Positions 17,842-26,733 of a DNA stretch of 64,000 nucleotides are shown one piece after another (position 1 is the stretch's first letter; each line of letters begins with the position of its first letter). Source of the DNA: Maridesulfovibrio salexigens DSM 2638 (lineage in GTDB: Bacteria; Desulfobacterota; Desulfovibrionia; Desulfovibrionales; Desulfovibrionaceae); contig NC_012881.1 of assembly GCF_000023445.1 (NCBI RefSeq), positions 625,501-689,500 of the forward strand, written 5' to 3'. A program made the position numbers and the translations under genes. The notes beneath the pieces are model-generated. The model worked only from the letters and a program-made list of their open reading frames with translations, did no database searches and was not told the DNA's origin.

Positions 17842-18903
17842 GTGCAGAATTTCGTTTTGATGGGGTGTGGGCGTATAGCGCAACGTTATGCCCAGATTCT
17901 TGCAGAGAAAAAGGTTAACGGGGGGAGTATTATTGCTCTCTGCGATACAGATGAAGAGCGGGCTAGGAAACTTGGACAGAAGTATTCACTGCCATGGTAT
18001 ACAGACGCTCATGAAATGATGTCTGAAATGAAAGACAAAGTTGATGTTATCGCGATATTGACCGAGAGCGGACTCCACGCAAAGCATACTCTGGAAATGG
18101 CCCAATACGGTAAGCATATTGTGGTTGAGAAACCTATGGCTTTGCGGCTTGAAGATGCGGACGCTATGATTCATGCTTGTGACCAAGCTGAAGTCAAGCT
18201 TTTTGTAGTCAAGCAGAACAGACTTAATTATCCGGTCATTAAAATGCGTGAAGCTCTGGAAAACGGGAGGTTCGGGAAGATCGTTATGGGAACGGTCCGC
18301 GTAAGATGGTGCCGCCCGCAGACCTATTATGATCAGGATTCATGGCGGGGTACATGGGCTATGGATGGTGGTGTATTTGCCAATCAGGCCAGCCACCATG
18401 TGGATTTATTAGAATGGATGCTTGGAGAGCCTATTTCGGTGTATGCCAAAAGCCGTACAGCGCTTGTAGACATTGAAGTAGAAGACACCGGAGTGGCAGT
18501 TATTACCTTCGCTAGTGGTGCTATTGGAGTTATTGAGGCGACTAATGCCACCCGGCCTAAGGATCTGGAGGGGTCAATATCTATCCTAGGAGAGACAGGA
18601 ACTGTAGAGATTGGCGGATTTGCAGTCAACGAGATGAAAGTCTGGAATTTTGAAACCCCGGAAGAAGGGGACGAAGACGTTCTTACTCGCTACAAGACAA
18701 ATCCGCCGGATGTCTATGGTTTTGGTCACATTTCCTATCTTGAGCATGTTGTAAATTGTATTGAACAGGGAAGTCCTTCTCTTGTAGACGGACTTGAGGG
18801 ACGGAAGTCACTGGAATTAATCAATGCAATTTATGAATCCATTGAAACAGGGCGTGAGGTCAAGATGCGCTTTCAGCCAAAACGTTGCAGGCTTGGAGGC
18901 TAG
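17842..18903 (+). CDS. Gfo/Idh/MocA oxidoreductase (GnnA/WlbA-like)
   Basis: 353 residues. The N-terminal Rossmann motif MGCGRIAQRY is at 7-16, and VVEKPMA (94-100) contains the conserved EKP with Lys97. The start is GTG 17842 with AAGGAG five bases ahead. Family members oxidise C3 of UDP-sugars (GnnA, WlbA) or act on other sugars. The two genes downstream are a formyltransferase and a DegT-type aminotransferase, an arrangement that fits oxidation, amination and N-formylation of one sugar carbon. That pathway is inference. The next gene begins 2 bases after this stop. Confidence 0.85.
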   Translation: MQNFVLMGCGRIAQRYAQILAEKKVNGGSIIALCDTDEERARKLGQKYSLPWYTDAHEMMSEMKDKVDVIAILTESGLHAKHTLEMAQYGKHIVVEKPMALRLEDADAMIHACDQAEVKLFVVKQNRLNYPVIKMREALENGRFGKIVMGTVRVRWCRPQTYYDQDSWRGTWAMDGGVFANQASHHVDLLEWMLGEPISVYAKSRTALVDIEVEDTGVAVITFASGAIGVIEATNATRPKDLEGSISILGETGTVEIGGFAVNEMKVWNFETPEEGDEDVLTRYKTNPPDVYGFGHISYLEHVVNCIEQGSPSLVDGLEGRKSLELINAIYESIETGREVKMRFQPKRCRLGG

Positions 18904-18905
18904 TA

Positions 18906-19724
18906 TTGGTCGGTGATAGTCCAAAGAAAATTTTTTTTATGGGACGAAAATTGGTCGCAACAGAGTGCTTTCGTTCTTTGTTAGACCTCCACATATCAGG
19001 AGAAGTACATATCGTTGGGGTCCTTTCTAGTCCTCATGTGCTTGATGGTGTGGAAAACGTTCCTTCTTTATGTGCTGAGTATGAAGTACCGATTTTATCG
19101 TCTCTCGACGATTTCTTGAAGGTTGATGATGTTGACATCCTTATTTCCGTTCAGTTTGGCGAGATTCTAAAACGGGTGCATTTGGAAAAAGCCTTGGAAA
19201 TAAACGTTAATTTGCATATGGCTCCATTGCCGGAATATCGAGGGTGTAACCAATTCTCCCATGCTATACTTGATGGGAAGAAGATTTTTGGCACAACACT
19301 TCATGTTATTGATGAACAGATTGACCATGGGGACATCCTTTTTGAAAAACGTTTTCCCATACCTGAAGATTGTTGGGTAGAGGAGTTGTATTCAATGACT
19401 TTATCGGCATCTATTGGTTTGTTTCGCGAATCTATCAGGCCGTTAGTAGCTGGTGAATATAGATGTGTTCCTCAATGTGAGCTTATTGAAGAACGTGGAA
19501 CTTCCTTGCATTTTCGTAAAGAAATGAATGGACTCAAAAATATTGATCTGAGCAAGGGCATGGAGCACGCGCAAACGGCTTTGAGGGCCACAAGTATGCC
19601 AGGATTTTCTCCTCCGTTTGTTGAATTGAATGGAGAAAAAGTTTATTTAGTCGCAGAGCGTTATGTTTGTAATACCCGAGGTTTGTTGTGTACTCCAATG
19701 AAGAGTTCGTTGAAGCCTAGCTAA
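18906..19724 (+). CDS. sugar N-formyltransferase (methionyl-tRNA formyltransferase-like)
   Basis: About 272 residues. VNLHMAPLPEYRGCNQF carries Asn102 and His104, and IDHGDIL has Asp143; these match the Asn-His-Asp triad of 10-formyl-THF-dependent formyltransferases. TTG 18906 is chosen because GGAGG lies 7 bases upstream; an upstream TTG at 18885 inside the previous gene is in the same frame. The lack of a tRNA-binding C-terminal domain of usual form, and the setting between an oxidoreductase and an aminotransferase, point to a nucleotide-amino-sugar N-formyltransferase and not Fmt. Confidence 0.82.
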   Translation: MVGDSPKKIFFMGRKLVATECFRSLLDLHISGEVHIVGVLSSPHVLDGVENVPSLCAEYEVPILSSLDDFLKVDDVDILISVQFGEILKRVHLEKALEINVNLHMAPLPEYRGCNQFSHAILDGKKIFGTTLHVIDEQIDHGDILFEKRFPIPEDCWVEELYSMTLSASIGLFRESIRPLVAGEYRCVPQCELIEERGTSLHFRKEMNGLKNIDLSKGMEHAQTALRATSMPGFSPPFVELNGEKVYLVAERYVCNTRGLLCTPMKSSLKPS

Positions 19725-19743
19725 GTTTATGAAGGTTAAAAAA

Positions 19744-20856
19744 ATGTATATCCCTTTTGCTGATCTGAGTAGCCAATACCGCTCCCTGCAGCCGGAAATT
19801 GATCTTGCCATGAAGCAGGTGATAGAGAAATGTGCCTTTATTAACGGTCCCTATGCCCACAAATTTGAAGAGGAATTCGCTCAGTTTTGTGCGGCTGATT
19901 TTTGTGTCGGGGTAGGCAATGGTACAGACGCTCTGTTTGTCGCACTAAAAGGATTGGGGGTCGGTCCCGGCGATGAAGTGTTGGTTCCGGCAATGACCTT
20001 TATTGCCACCGCAGAGGCCGTGAGCATGGCCGGGGCAAAGCCCGTCTTCGTTGATGTAGACCCGGAAAACGGGACTATGGATGTTGCTGACCTGCGCGCT
20101 AAGATTTCTCAGGCTTCAAAAGCAGTTATTCCGGTGCATCTTTATGGGCATCCTGCGGATATGGAGGCTATTGAGCCGTTGGCGCGTGAAAATGGATTGT
20201 TTATTGTTCAGGACGCAGCGCAGGCTCACGGCGCAACTGTCGGAGGGCGTTCTCTTTCTGCTTTCGGCGATTGCGCCTGTTACAGCTTTTATCCCGGCAA
20301 GAATTTAGGTGCTTATGGGGATGCAGGTGCAATTGTAACCGGTGATGCAGTTTTAGCGGAGCGAATGCGCAAGTTCGCCAATCACGGCCGTAAAGACAAA
20401 TATGATCATCAGTTCGAAGGCGTGAATTCACGTATGGACGGTCTTCAGGCCGCAGTTCTTTCCGTGAAGCTAAAGCATCTTAAGGACTGGACAGACCGAA
20501 GGCGGGCTGTTGCTGCAGTTTATGATCGTGAGTTGAGCGGAATTGAAGGCTTCAAGCTCTTAAAACGCCGGGTTTGGGCTGGGCATGTTTATCATCTCTA
20601 CGTTGTCCGTTGCAATGACCGGGAAGCCCTGAGCGATTATCTTGCCGAAAATGGAGTGGCATCTGGAATTCATTATCCAGTAGCAGTCCCTTTCATGGAG
20701 GCGTATGAATGTTACGGACATACGCACGAAGATTTCCCTGCCGCCTATGCAATGCAGGAGTCAATTCTGTCTCTGCCCATGTATGCGGAACTCAGTGAGG
20801 ATAGTGCCTTGCGGGTTTGTGAAGTTGTGCGGGGATATTTTGCTGGAGCTGAATAG
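19744..20856 (+). CDS. DegT/DnrJ/EryC1/StrS aminotransferase (GnnB/WlbC-like)
   Basis: A 370-residue PLP enzyme. SFYPGKNLGAYGD contains the PLP lysine (Lys186); GNGTDAL near 60-66 and QDAAQAHGA near 158-166 are family motifs. ATG 19744 (MYIPFADLSSQYRSLQPEID) is preferred over ATG 19729 because GAAGG precedes it and family members start with this IPF.DL pattern. It transfers an amino group from glutamate to a keto-sugar nucleotide. As third gene of the trio it would aminate the 3-keto product of the Gfo/Idh/MocA enzyme. Confidence 0.9.
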   Translation: MYIPFADLSSQYRSLQPEIDLAMKQVIEKCAFINGPYAHKFEEEFAQFCAADFCVGVGNGTDALFVALKGLGVGPGDEVLVPAMTFIATAEAVSMAGAKPVFVDVDPENGTMDVADLRAKISQASKAVIPVHLYGHPADMEAIEPLARENGLFIVQDAAQAHGATVGGRSLSAFGDCACYSFYPGKNLGAYGDAGAIVTGDAVLAERMRKFANHGRKDKYDHQFEGVNSRMDGLQAAVLSVKLKHLKDWTDRRRAVAAVYDRELSGIEGFKLLKRRVWAGHVYHLYVVRCNDREALSDYLAENGVASGIHYPVAVPFMEAYECYGHTHEDFPAAYAMQESILSLPMYAELSEDSALRVCEVVRGYFAGAE

Positions 20857-20874
20857 TTTGAATTAGACTGGTTT

Positions 20875-22227
20875 TTATTCTTCGGTGTCTTTGTCGTCTT
20901 CGTCTGATTCAGCTTGCTTGGCTTTAGCTTCTTGTTCTTCTTGGCAGACTTGTTCTACGAAGTCTTGGAACCAGTCTTTGTAGTCTGGGTGGTTGCGGAT
21001 GTTGTCGAGGTCGGGGGCTGATTTTATGTGGTTGCAGGGGGGCAAACTTACAGCAAATTTTTTGGATTTGGTTAGTAACTGTTTGCATTCTTCAAGATTA
21101 TTCTGCATGGCTGCTATGCAAGAGAGATTGTAGGCTCCTGAGCCTTCTTTGATTGCTTCTGCATGTTTACATTTCTCTTTACCTGTATTTAAAAATTCGA
21201 AGTCAAGTTCAGGGTAGAGTGAAGCTAGTTTGATTAAGTTGTTACCCCAGTTAGTCCAGATAGTTGCGTTGTCTGGTAGCAATAAGGTTGCTTTTTCGTA
21301 AAAATTGTTTGCTTTGATGTATGATTCCTTGGCCTTTTGTTTGTCTAATGTCAGTTGTGCTCTTTTTGAGTAGAGTTGCGCAAGCTTAAACGAGCTAGCT
21401 ATTTCTTTGGGGTTTTCTTGTGCAATTGCTTTCCATATAGTGATGGCTTTGTCGTATTCTCCAAAACATTCATGTAGAAATGCTTTTGCTTTCATTCTGA
21501 AAGGGGCAAAAGCAGATGACCTGTTTGCGACATCTTTTATTGCCTCTTTTGTTTTTTCATCCATTTTTTCATCAGTTAAGTTTTCGCTATACTCTTTAAC
21601 CTTTAGTTCCGCTTCATCGAGCACTTCTCCTGTTCTATACGCATTCTGTTCGCATACCCTTTGCATTTTATTACATTGAGCAACTAATTCATTTAGCTGT
21701 TTTCGTTTTTCTGATATGAGCCTTTCTAGTTCCTTTTTAAATTCATTTTTGTCTTTATCAATATTTTGTTTATGCTCTTCAGCATTTTTTCTAAGTTCTA
21801 ATATGGTTGCTGATATTTCCTTGTCGAATGCTTCTTTTGCTTCCTTAGTCTCTGCCTTTAATTCAGTACGATTTTGTTTGTTACTGCGAGTAAACCATGC
21901 TGCTATTCCAGCCATATACAGCCCAATAACACCGGAACAAAACATCAAAGCGTAATACCAATAGGTGGAAACATTCTCTCTATTCGTGACCCAATCTTTA
22001 ACTTCCTCCAATCGATCATTACTATTCTGAATCTGCAATTTTTGAGTTGCATCACTATTTTTTATTTCAACTTCAAGTTTGAAAATTTTATTTCTCAACT
22101 CTTGAACTTCGCGGGCAGTAGCAGGTGCTTCAATCGCAGCCCCAACACCCCCACAAACCCCCAAAACCAAAACAAGGGCAAGCATCATCCCAAATAAAAC
22201 ACGTACAAATCCATTTCCCCGACGCAT
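20875..22227 (-). CDS. TPR and coiled-coil inner-membrane protein, unknown function
   Basis: 450 residues from ATG 22227 (GGGGTG upstream; GTG 22236 is also possible). A signal-like N-terminus (FVRVLFGMMLALVLVLGVCG) is followed by a periplasmic coil, a membrane helix near residues 88-110 (YALMFCSGVIGLYMAGIAAW), a long charged coiled coil (about 115-200), then TPR-like repeats from about 250 to 400 and an acidic tail (ESDEDDKDTEE). The gene faces the plus-strand sugar trio with only 18 bases between the two stops. No enzyme motif was found. It may be a scaffold, but that is a guess. Confidence 0.6.
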   Translation of the reverse strand: MRRGNGFVRVLFGMMLALVLVLGVCGGVGAAIEAPATAREVQELRNKIFKLEVEIKNSDATQKLQIQNSNDRLEEVKDWVTNRENVSTYWYYALMFCSGVIGLYMAGIAAWFTRSNKQNRTELKAETKEAKEAFDKEISATILELRKNAEEHKQNIDKDKNEFKKELERLISEKRKQLNELVAQCNKMQRVCEQNAYRTGEVLDEAELKVKEYSENLTDEKMDEKTKEAIKDVANRSSAFAPFRMKAKAFLHECFGEYDKAITIWKAIAQENPKEIASSFKLAQLYSKRAQLTLDKQKAKESYIKANNFYEKATLLLPDNATIWTNWGNNLIKLASLYPELDFEFLNTGKEKCKHAEAIKEGSGAYNLSCIAAMQNNLEECKQLLTKSKKFAVSLPPCNHIKSAPDLDNIRNHPDYKDWFQDFVEQVCQEEQEAKAKQAESDEDDKDTEE

Positions 22228-22410
22228 ATATTTCACCCCAACTAAATGAACTTCTTAATTAAATCTTATCTATAAATAAAAACTTCATCCTTTTACAAGA
22301 TCATCCATATTCCGTCCAGCATGCAGAATAGAAAAGTGGATACTCCGCCAGCAGATCAGACTACCATTTTCCCCTTTACCCAACCCCCAAACCAGCCTAC
22401 AACCTCCCTC

Positions 22411-23592
22411 ATGAGCAATACCTCTTCAAAATATGATGTAATTATCCTCGGCGCGGGCGCGTCCGGACTTTATTGTGCCATGCATGCTGCTGCGCGCGGG
22501 CGTAAGGTGCTGGTGCTGGACCATTCCGGTAAGGCTGGGCGTAAGATCCGTGTTGCCGGTGGCGGCAAGTGTAACTTTACCAATATGGATGTTGCGGCGG
22601 ATAACTATATTTCCGCGAACCCCCATTTCGTGAAGTCTGCTTTGGCTCGGCACAATCAGTGGGATTTCATTTCCTTTGTTGCTGAAACCGGCATTGAATA
22701 CGAGGAGCGCGAAGACGGGCAGCTTTTTACCCTTGAGGGTGCCGGGCTTATTGCCGGACTGCTGGTTTCCAAATGCCACCGTGCAGGTGTGGAAACTCTG
22801 CTGGATCGCCAGATTGAAGAGGTTAGCGGCGAAGGACCGTTTATGGTTCGCAGTGGTTCTCAGGTATTCGAGGCTGAGTCTCTGGTTGTGGCGCTGGGGT
22901 CTCCGGCTTGGCCTCAAGTTGGAGCTTCTGCTTTCGGATACAAACTTGCCGAGCAGTACGGGCTCAAGACGATTCCGGCTCGTCCTTCTTTGGTCCCGTT
23001 TACCATCAGCGGACGGGACGGGAAGTTCTGCAAGGAGCTGAGCGGCAATGCTTTGCCTGTGGAAATTACCTGTGAGAAAAGCACTTTTGCGGGCGATATG
23101 CTCTTTACCCATAAAGGAATTTCCGGTCCGGCGGTGCTTCAGATTTCTAACTACTGGCGGCGCGGTTCGGCTCTGACCATCAATTTGCTGCCTACTCATA
23201 ATATTTCGGAATTGTTTGAATCTCATAAAGGCGAGAATGTTGCCCTGCATAATTTTCTGGCGCGCTACTTTACCCGAAAGATGGTTGGGTTGTTGCTGGA
23301 AGGGCAGGACGGTGAGACTCCGGTCAGCCAGTTGACTAAGAAGCGGCAGCTTGCCCTTGCTGAGCGCATTCATTCATGGGTGGTTAAGCCGCAGGGAACA
23401 GAAGGTTTTGCTAAGGCAGAGGTCGCGGCAGGCGGCGTTGACACTTCGGAGATTTCATCAAAGACTATGGAAAGCAAGAAAGTCCCCGGACTTTATTTCG
23501 TCGGCGAAGTGCTTGACGTAACCGGATGGCTGGGCGGCTACAACCTGCAATGGGCATGGTCTTCGGGGTATGCGGCTGGACAGTTTGTGTAG
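22411..23592 (+). CDS. HI0933-family NAD(P)/FAD-dependent oxidoreductase (YhiN-like)
   Basis: 393 residues from ATG 22411; the frame is open back to ATG 22321, but the first 30 residues (Pro/Thr/Gln-rich) do not look native and neither start has an SD. ILGAGASGLYCAMHAA is the FAD-binding Rossmann motif, GRKIRVAGGGKCNFTN the HI0933 signature, and the C-terminus GYNLQWAWSSGYAAGQFV closes the FAD site. The family is widespread and of unknown physiological role. The GNAT gene starts 14 bases downstream. Confidence 0.88.
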   Translation: MSNTSSKYDVIILGAGASGLYCAMHAAARGRKVLVLDHSGKAGRKIRVAGGGKCNFTNMDVAADNYISANPHFVKSALARHNQWDFISFVAETGIEYEEREDGQLFTLEGAGLIAGLLVSKCHRAGVETLLDRQIEEVSGEGPFMVRSGSQVFEAESLVVALGSPAWPQVGASAFGYKLAEQYGLKTIPARPSLVPFTISGRDGKFCKELSGNALPVEITCEKSTFAGDMLFTHKGISGPAVLQISNYWRRGSALTINLLPTHNISELFESHKGENVALHNFLARYFTRKMVGLLLEGQDGETPVSQLTKKRQLALAERIHSWVVKPQGTEGFAKAEVAAGGVDTSEISSKTMESKKVPGLYFVGEVLDVTGWLGGYNLQWAWSSGYAAGQFV

Positions 23593-23606
23593 AGCAGGGA
23601 GCACCC

Positions 23607-24362
23607 ATGACCGATATTAGATCTGTTGACACAATTCCGCAGGATTTGCGCAATGAATATCTGGATTCATTGCCTGAGGCTCAGGACCTTTATCTTGAGG
23701 AATTGGTTCGCGATGGAGCTGTCTGGTTGATGGGTAATATGGGCTACGCAGTGGTTAGCGGAACTTCCCTTGTAGAATTTTTAGTGTCTAAGAAGTATCG
23801 GGAAAAGTCGGTTGTTCTTTTTGAGGCTCTTGTGGATTACTGCCGCATAACGCAGGTTCTATGTAAGTCATTTGATCGGGATATGTCATTTGTTGCATTC
23901 AGCCGTCCTGCGCGGGTAAGCACCGTGGGGCTTATGTTCAGGGAGATTGCAGATAACTCATTTTGTGAAGTGAAAGACCGGATAATGCGCTCTGCAAATG
24001 CAGCTGATCTGGATGTGATTGAGATATTTGATGACGGCTTTTTTAGTAGCCGTGCTGAAATTGATCACTATTTCACCGAAGGTGATCTGTATGTGCTTGA
24101 TTGTGCCGGAAGTATTCGAGGTTGCGGAATTGTTACCCCGGTGATTCACGGTCAGAGTTACATGGATATCGGAATGCTCGTGGCACCTGAATTCAGAAAT
24201 CAGGGAAATGGTGCTTATATTGTGTCATTCCTGAAGTCTCTTCTGCTGAAACAGGGATACACTCCCATATGTAGTTGCAGCATTGAAAATACTGCTTCCG
24301 CAAAGGCTTTGCAGCGGGCAGGTTTTGTTTGTGGATACCGGGTTCTGAAAATTGAATTTTAA
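23607..24362 (+). CDS. GNAT family acetyltransferase
   Basis: 251 residues. The acetyl-CoA binding region is in the C-terminal half: DIGMLVAPEFRNQGNGAYIV (about 191-210), with motif A Q/R-x2-G-x-G/A, followed by CSIENTASAKALQRAGFV. The N-terminal 130 residues have no recognised fold. ATG 23607 follows GCAGGGAG. The stop overlaps the stop of the convergent receiver gene by four bases. Substrate unknown. Confidence 0.75.
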   Translation: MTDIRSVDTIPQDLRNEYLDSLPEAQDLYLEELVRDGAVWLMGNMGYAVVSGTSLVEFLVSKKYREKSVVLFEALVDYCRITQVLCKSFDRDMSFVAFSRPARVSTVGLMFREIADNSFCEVKDRIMRSANAADLDVIEIFDDGFFSSRAEIDHYFTEGDLYVLDCAGSIRGCGIVTPVIHGQSYMDIGMLVAPEFRNQGNGAYIVSFLKSLLLKQGYTPICSCSIENTASAKALQRAGFVCGYRVLKIEF

Positions 24363-24730
24363 TCTTCAGTTGCAACCTTTATAACTTCCAGAAGGTTGTT
24401 GAAATCGAAAGGCTTGCAGATGTAGTGTCTAATTCCGGCCTGTTTGAATTCTTTATAGGCATCGGAATAACAATGTCCGGTCATGGCTATGATGGGCGTT
24501 TTTGACTTTTCACCGAAGACAAATTCATCACGGATTCTTTCTATAGCTTCATAGCCGTCCATCTCGGGCATCTGGATATCCATCAGGATGCAGTCGAAAT
24601 CAGATTCGTCCAGTCGGTCAAGGGCTTCTTGTCCGTTGGAGGCAACTACTACTTTGTAGCCGTGTTTTTCAAGCAAACGTGAAGCGGATAGAGCATTAAT
24701 CTTTTCGTCATCAACAAGCAGTATTTTCAT
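24359..24730 (-). CDS. stand-alone response regulator receiver domain
   Basis: 123 residues forming a single CheY-like receiver. Acidic pocket Asp7/Asp8, phospho-acceptor Asp51 in LMDIQMPEMDG, Thr in IIAMTGH near 89, and Lys in CKPFDF near 109 are all present. No output domain and no histidine kinase gene nearby. LMDIQMPEMDGYEA is typical of receivers associated with hybrid kinases, so it may be a diffusible phospho-relay partner. Its stop overlaps the GNAT stop. Confidence 0.9.
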   Translation of the reverse strand: MKILLVDDEKINALSASRLLEKHGYKVVVASNGQEALDRLDESDFDCILMDIQMPEMDGYEAIERIRDEFVFGEKSKTPIIAMTGHCYSDAYKEFKQAGIRHYICKPFDFNNLLEVIKVATED

Positions 24731-24781
24731 GATCGCATACTAATAAGAAAGAACCTTTGCTGTAAAGATAAAGTCAGAATA

Positions 24782-24812
24782 AAACCCCGTTTTCCACTGG
24801 AAAACGGGGTTT
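24782..24812. terminator. terminator of the hdr-flx operon
   Basis: An inverted repeat AAACCCCGTTTTCC / GGAAAACGGGGTTT with a three-base loop, 37 bases after the flxA stop. Read on the minus strand it is followed by TTATTC. Confidence 0.8.
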
Positions 24813-24849
24813 CTTTGTAAGCAATTAACAGCCCGTAAGGACCGGATAA

Positions 24850-25680
24850 TTACATTTCGTTGGGCAGCTTTTTGAGCTGTTCGTATGTGTAGACGGGACC
24901 GTCCTGACATACGTAGCTGGTGCCGATGTTACAACGGCCGCAGATGCCAACGCCGCATTTCATGCGTTTTTCAAGGGTGGTTACAATCTGATCATCTTTG
25001 AAACCGAGCTTGGCGAGTGCCTGCACGGTAAATTTGATCATGATCGGAGGACCACAGGTAACTGCTACTGCGTTCTTCGGCTTCGGTGCGATATCCAGCA
25101 GCACGTTGGGGATCAGCCCTACGTTGTGCTCCCAGCCTTCGTATTCCGCATCAATGGTCAGATGGGTGTCGAGGTCGTCACGTTCCAGCCATTCGGGCAG
25201 CTCATACTGGTAAGCCATATCTACGGGAGTTCTTGCTCCGTAGAGCAGGGTTATCTTGCCGTAGTCCTTGCGGTTATCCAGCATGTAGTAGAGCAGGGTG
25301 CGCAGGGGCGCCATACCGATACCACCACCTACAAAGACGATATCTTTACCTTTCATGTCTTCGTAAGGGAAGTAGTTGCCCAGAGGTGCGCGTACGCCGA
25401 TCTGGTCGCCTGCGCTCAGAGTGTGCAGTTTATCGGTCACTTCCCCGGTGCGCATTACGCTGAACTGCAGGTAGTCCATGCGGGTGGGGGAAGAGTTGAT
25501 TACGAAAGTGGATTCACCGATACCGAAGGCGGACAGCTGTCCTACCTGACCGGGCTCAAAGGTGAATTTTTCTTTGTAACCGGGATCGTTAAAGGTCACC
25601 CGGAAAGTCATAATATTGGGAGTTTCCTGAATGACCTCCTGAATGGTGGCCATCGCAGGAAGATAAGGATTATTAGCCAT
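24850..25680 (-). CDS. flxA: FlxA-like FAD/NAD(P)-binding, 2Fe-2S oxidoreductase subunit
   Basis: 276 residues. It has a ferredoxin-NADP reductase-type FAD domain (about 10-105), an NAD-binding half with FVGGGIGMAPLRTLL, and a C-terminal cysteine set CGVGICGRCNIGTSYVC for a 2Fe-2S cluster, as in hydrogenase gamma or PyrK-like subunits. ATG 25680 with AAAGGAG is chosen; it overlaps the flxB stop by 8 bases. In the Desulfovibrio FlxABCD-HdrABC complex this subunit takes electrons from NADH. It is the last gene of the operon. Confidence 0.9.
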   Translation of the reverse strand: MANNPYLPAMATIQEVIQETPNIMTFRVTFNDPGYKEKFTFEPGQVGQLSAFGIGESTFVINSSPTRMDYLQFSVMRTGEVTDKLHTLSAGDQIGVRAPLGNYFPYEDMKGKDIVFVGGGIGMAPLRTLLYYMLDNRKDYGKITLLYGARTPVDMAYQYELPEWLERDDLDTHLTIDAEYEGWEHNVGLIPNVLLDIAPKPKNAVAVTCGPPIMIKFTVQALAKLGFKDDQIVTTLEKRMKCGVGICGRCNIGTSYVCQDGPVYTYEQLKKLPNEM

Positions 25681-26731
25681 TTGCTTTCTCCTTTGCTTCG
25701 TATGCAATAGCGTTCAGGACGATTTCACGGATGTCCACACCAACGGGGCAGCTTTTGATGCAGCGACCGCAACCGCAGCAGGAGATAACTCCGTCATGCA
25801 GGTCAGGGTAGTAGCTGAACTTGTGGCCGACCCTGTTTTTAAGGCGATGAGCCTTGGTGGGGCGGGGGTTGTGTCCGCTGGCCTCAAGGGTGAACTGGTT
25901 GGACATGCAGTTGTCCCAGCTTCTGATGCGCTCACCTTTGACTCCATCGGATTCGTCAGTGATGTTGAAACAGTAGCAGGTGGGACAGAGATAGGTGCAT
26001 GCACCGCAGCTCAGGCATTTTGCAGACTGTGCTTCCCAGAAGTCCATGTCGTCGAAAGCTTCGAGAAGCTTTGCGGGAGCTTTGGAAAGGTCCTGTGCTT
26101 CGCCCATGGACTGGTCGGCATCTGCGCGGAACTTGTCTGCGTCAGCCTGTTTGGAACCGCCGTCTTCCAGCATGGAGCTGGAAAGCAGAGTTTCGCCGCG
26201 GTCGCTGACTGCTTCGAGGAAGTAGCCGCCGTCCACGGGAACCATGAGCACGTCAGATCCGGTGGGATCGGACGGGCCGGAACCAACCCAGTTACAGAAA
26301 CAGGTGGTTTCACCTTTTTCACACGCGAGAGTGATGAAGAAGGTGTTTTCCCTGCGGGCTTTGTAATATACGTCAACGTGTTTTCCGTTCAGGTAAACAC
26401 GGTCGAACATGGTGAATCCGCGAGCGTCACAGGGACGGCTGCCGAAAACAACCCAGGATGAATCAGGAATGGTTTCCTTAACATCAAGAGCTACTTTCTC
26501 GGGATTCTCAAGATCTTTGATGTGGCTGAATTCCACGAGGGTTTCACTCTGGGGGAAGCATGCCTTTTTCGGAGGGGCGGTTGCTTCACGTTCGATGTTG
26601 AAACCTTTCTTGGAGTCGTAGGGCTTGAAGACAATAGCATCACCCTCGTTACGGGGAGCAAGTATTTCGTGCTTCTGGCCCAGTTCTTCCAGCCATGCCG
26701 ATACCTTGTCGGATTTGATGAATTTTGCCAT
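25673..26731 (-). CDS. flxB: FlxB-like iron-sulfur subunit
   Basis: 352 residues. The C-terminal part holds two 4Fe-4S motifs: CLSCGACTYLCPTCYC and CCGCGRCIKSCPVGVD. The N-terminal 200 residues resemble hydrogenase beta/anaerobic sulfite-reductase A type proteins (VFGSRPCDARGFTMFDRVY is a good marker, near 95-113). ATG 26731 has GGAG upstream and starts two bases after the flxC stop. It likely passes electrons between FlxA and the rest of the cytoplasmic Flx-Hdr complex. The letter assignment follows gene order and should be confirmed by alignment. Confidence 0.85.
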   Translation of the reverse strand: MAKFIKSDKVSAWLEELGQKHEILAPRNEGDAIVFKPYDSKKGFNIEREATAPPKKACFPQSETLVEFSHIKDLENPEKVALDVKETIPDSSWVVFGSRPCDARGFTMFDRVYLNGKHVDVYYKARRENTFFITLACEKGETTCFCNWVGSGPSDPTGSDVLMVPVDGGYFLEAVSDRGETLLSSSMLEDGGSKQADADKFRADADQSMGEAQDLSKAPAKLLEAFDDMDFWEAQSAKCLSCGACTYLCPTCYCFNITDESDGVKGERIRSWDNCMSNQFTLEASGHNPRPTKAHRLKNRVGHKFSYYPDLHDGVISCCGCGRCIKSCPVGVDIREIVLNAIAYEAKEKANG

Positions 26732-26733
26732 GG

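Noticed and set aside
22321-22410. 30-residue N-terminal extension of the HI0933-type protein
   Set aside because: Pro/Thr/Gln-rich, not part of the FAD fold, no SD; start moved to 22411.
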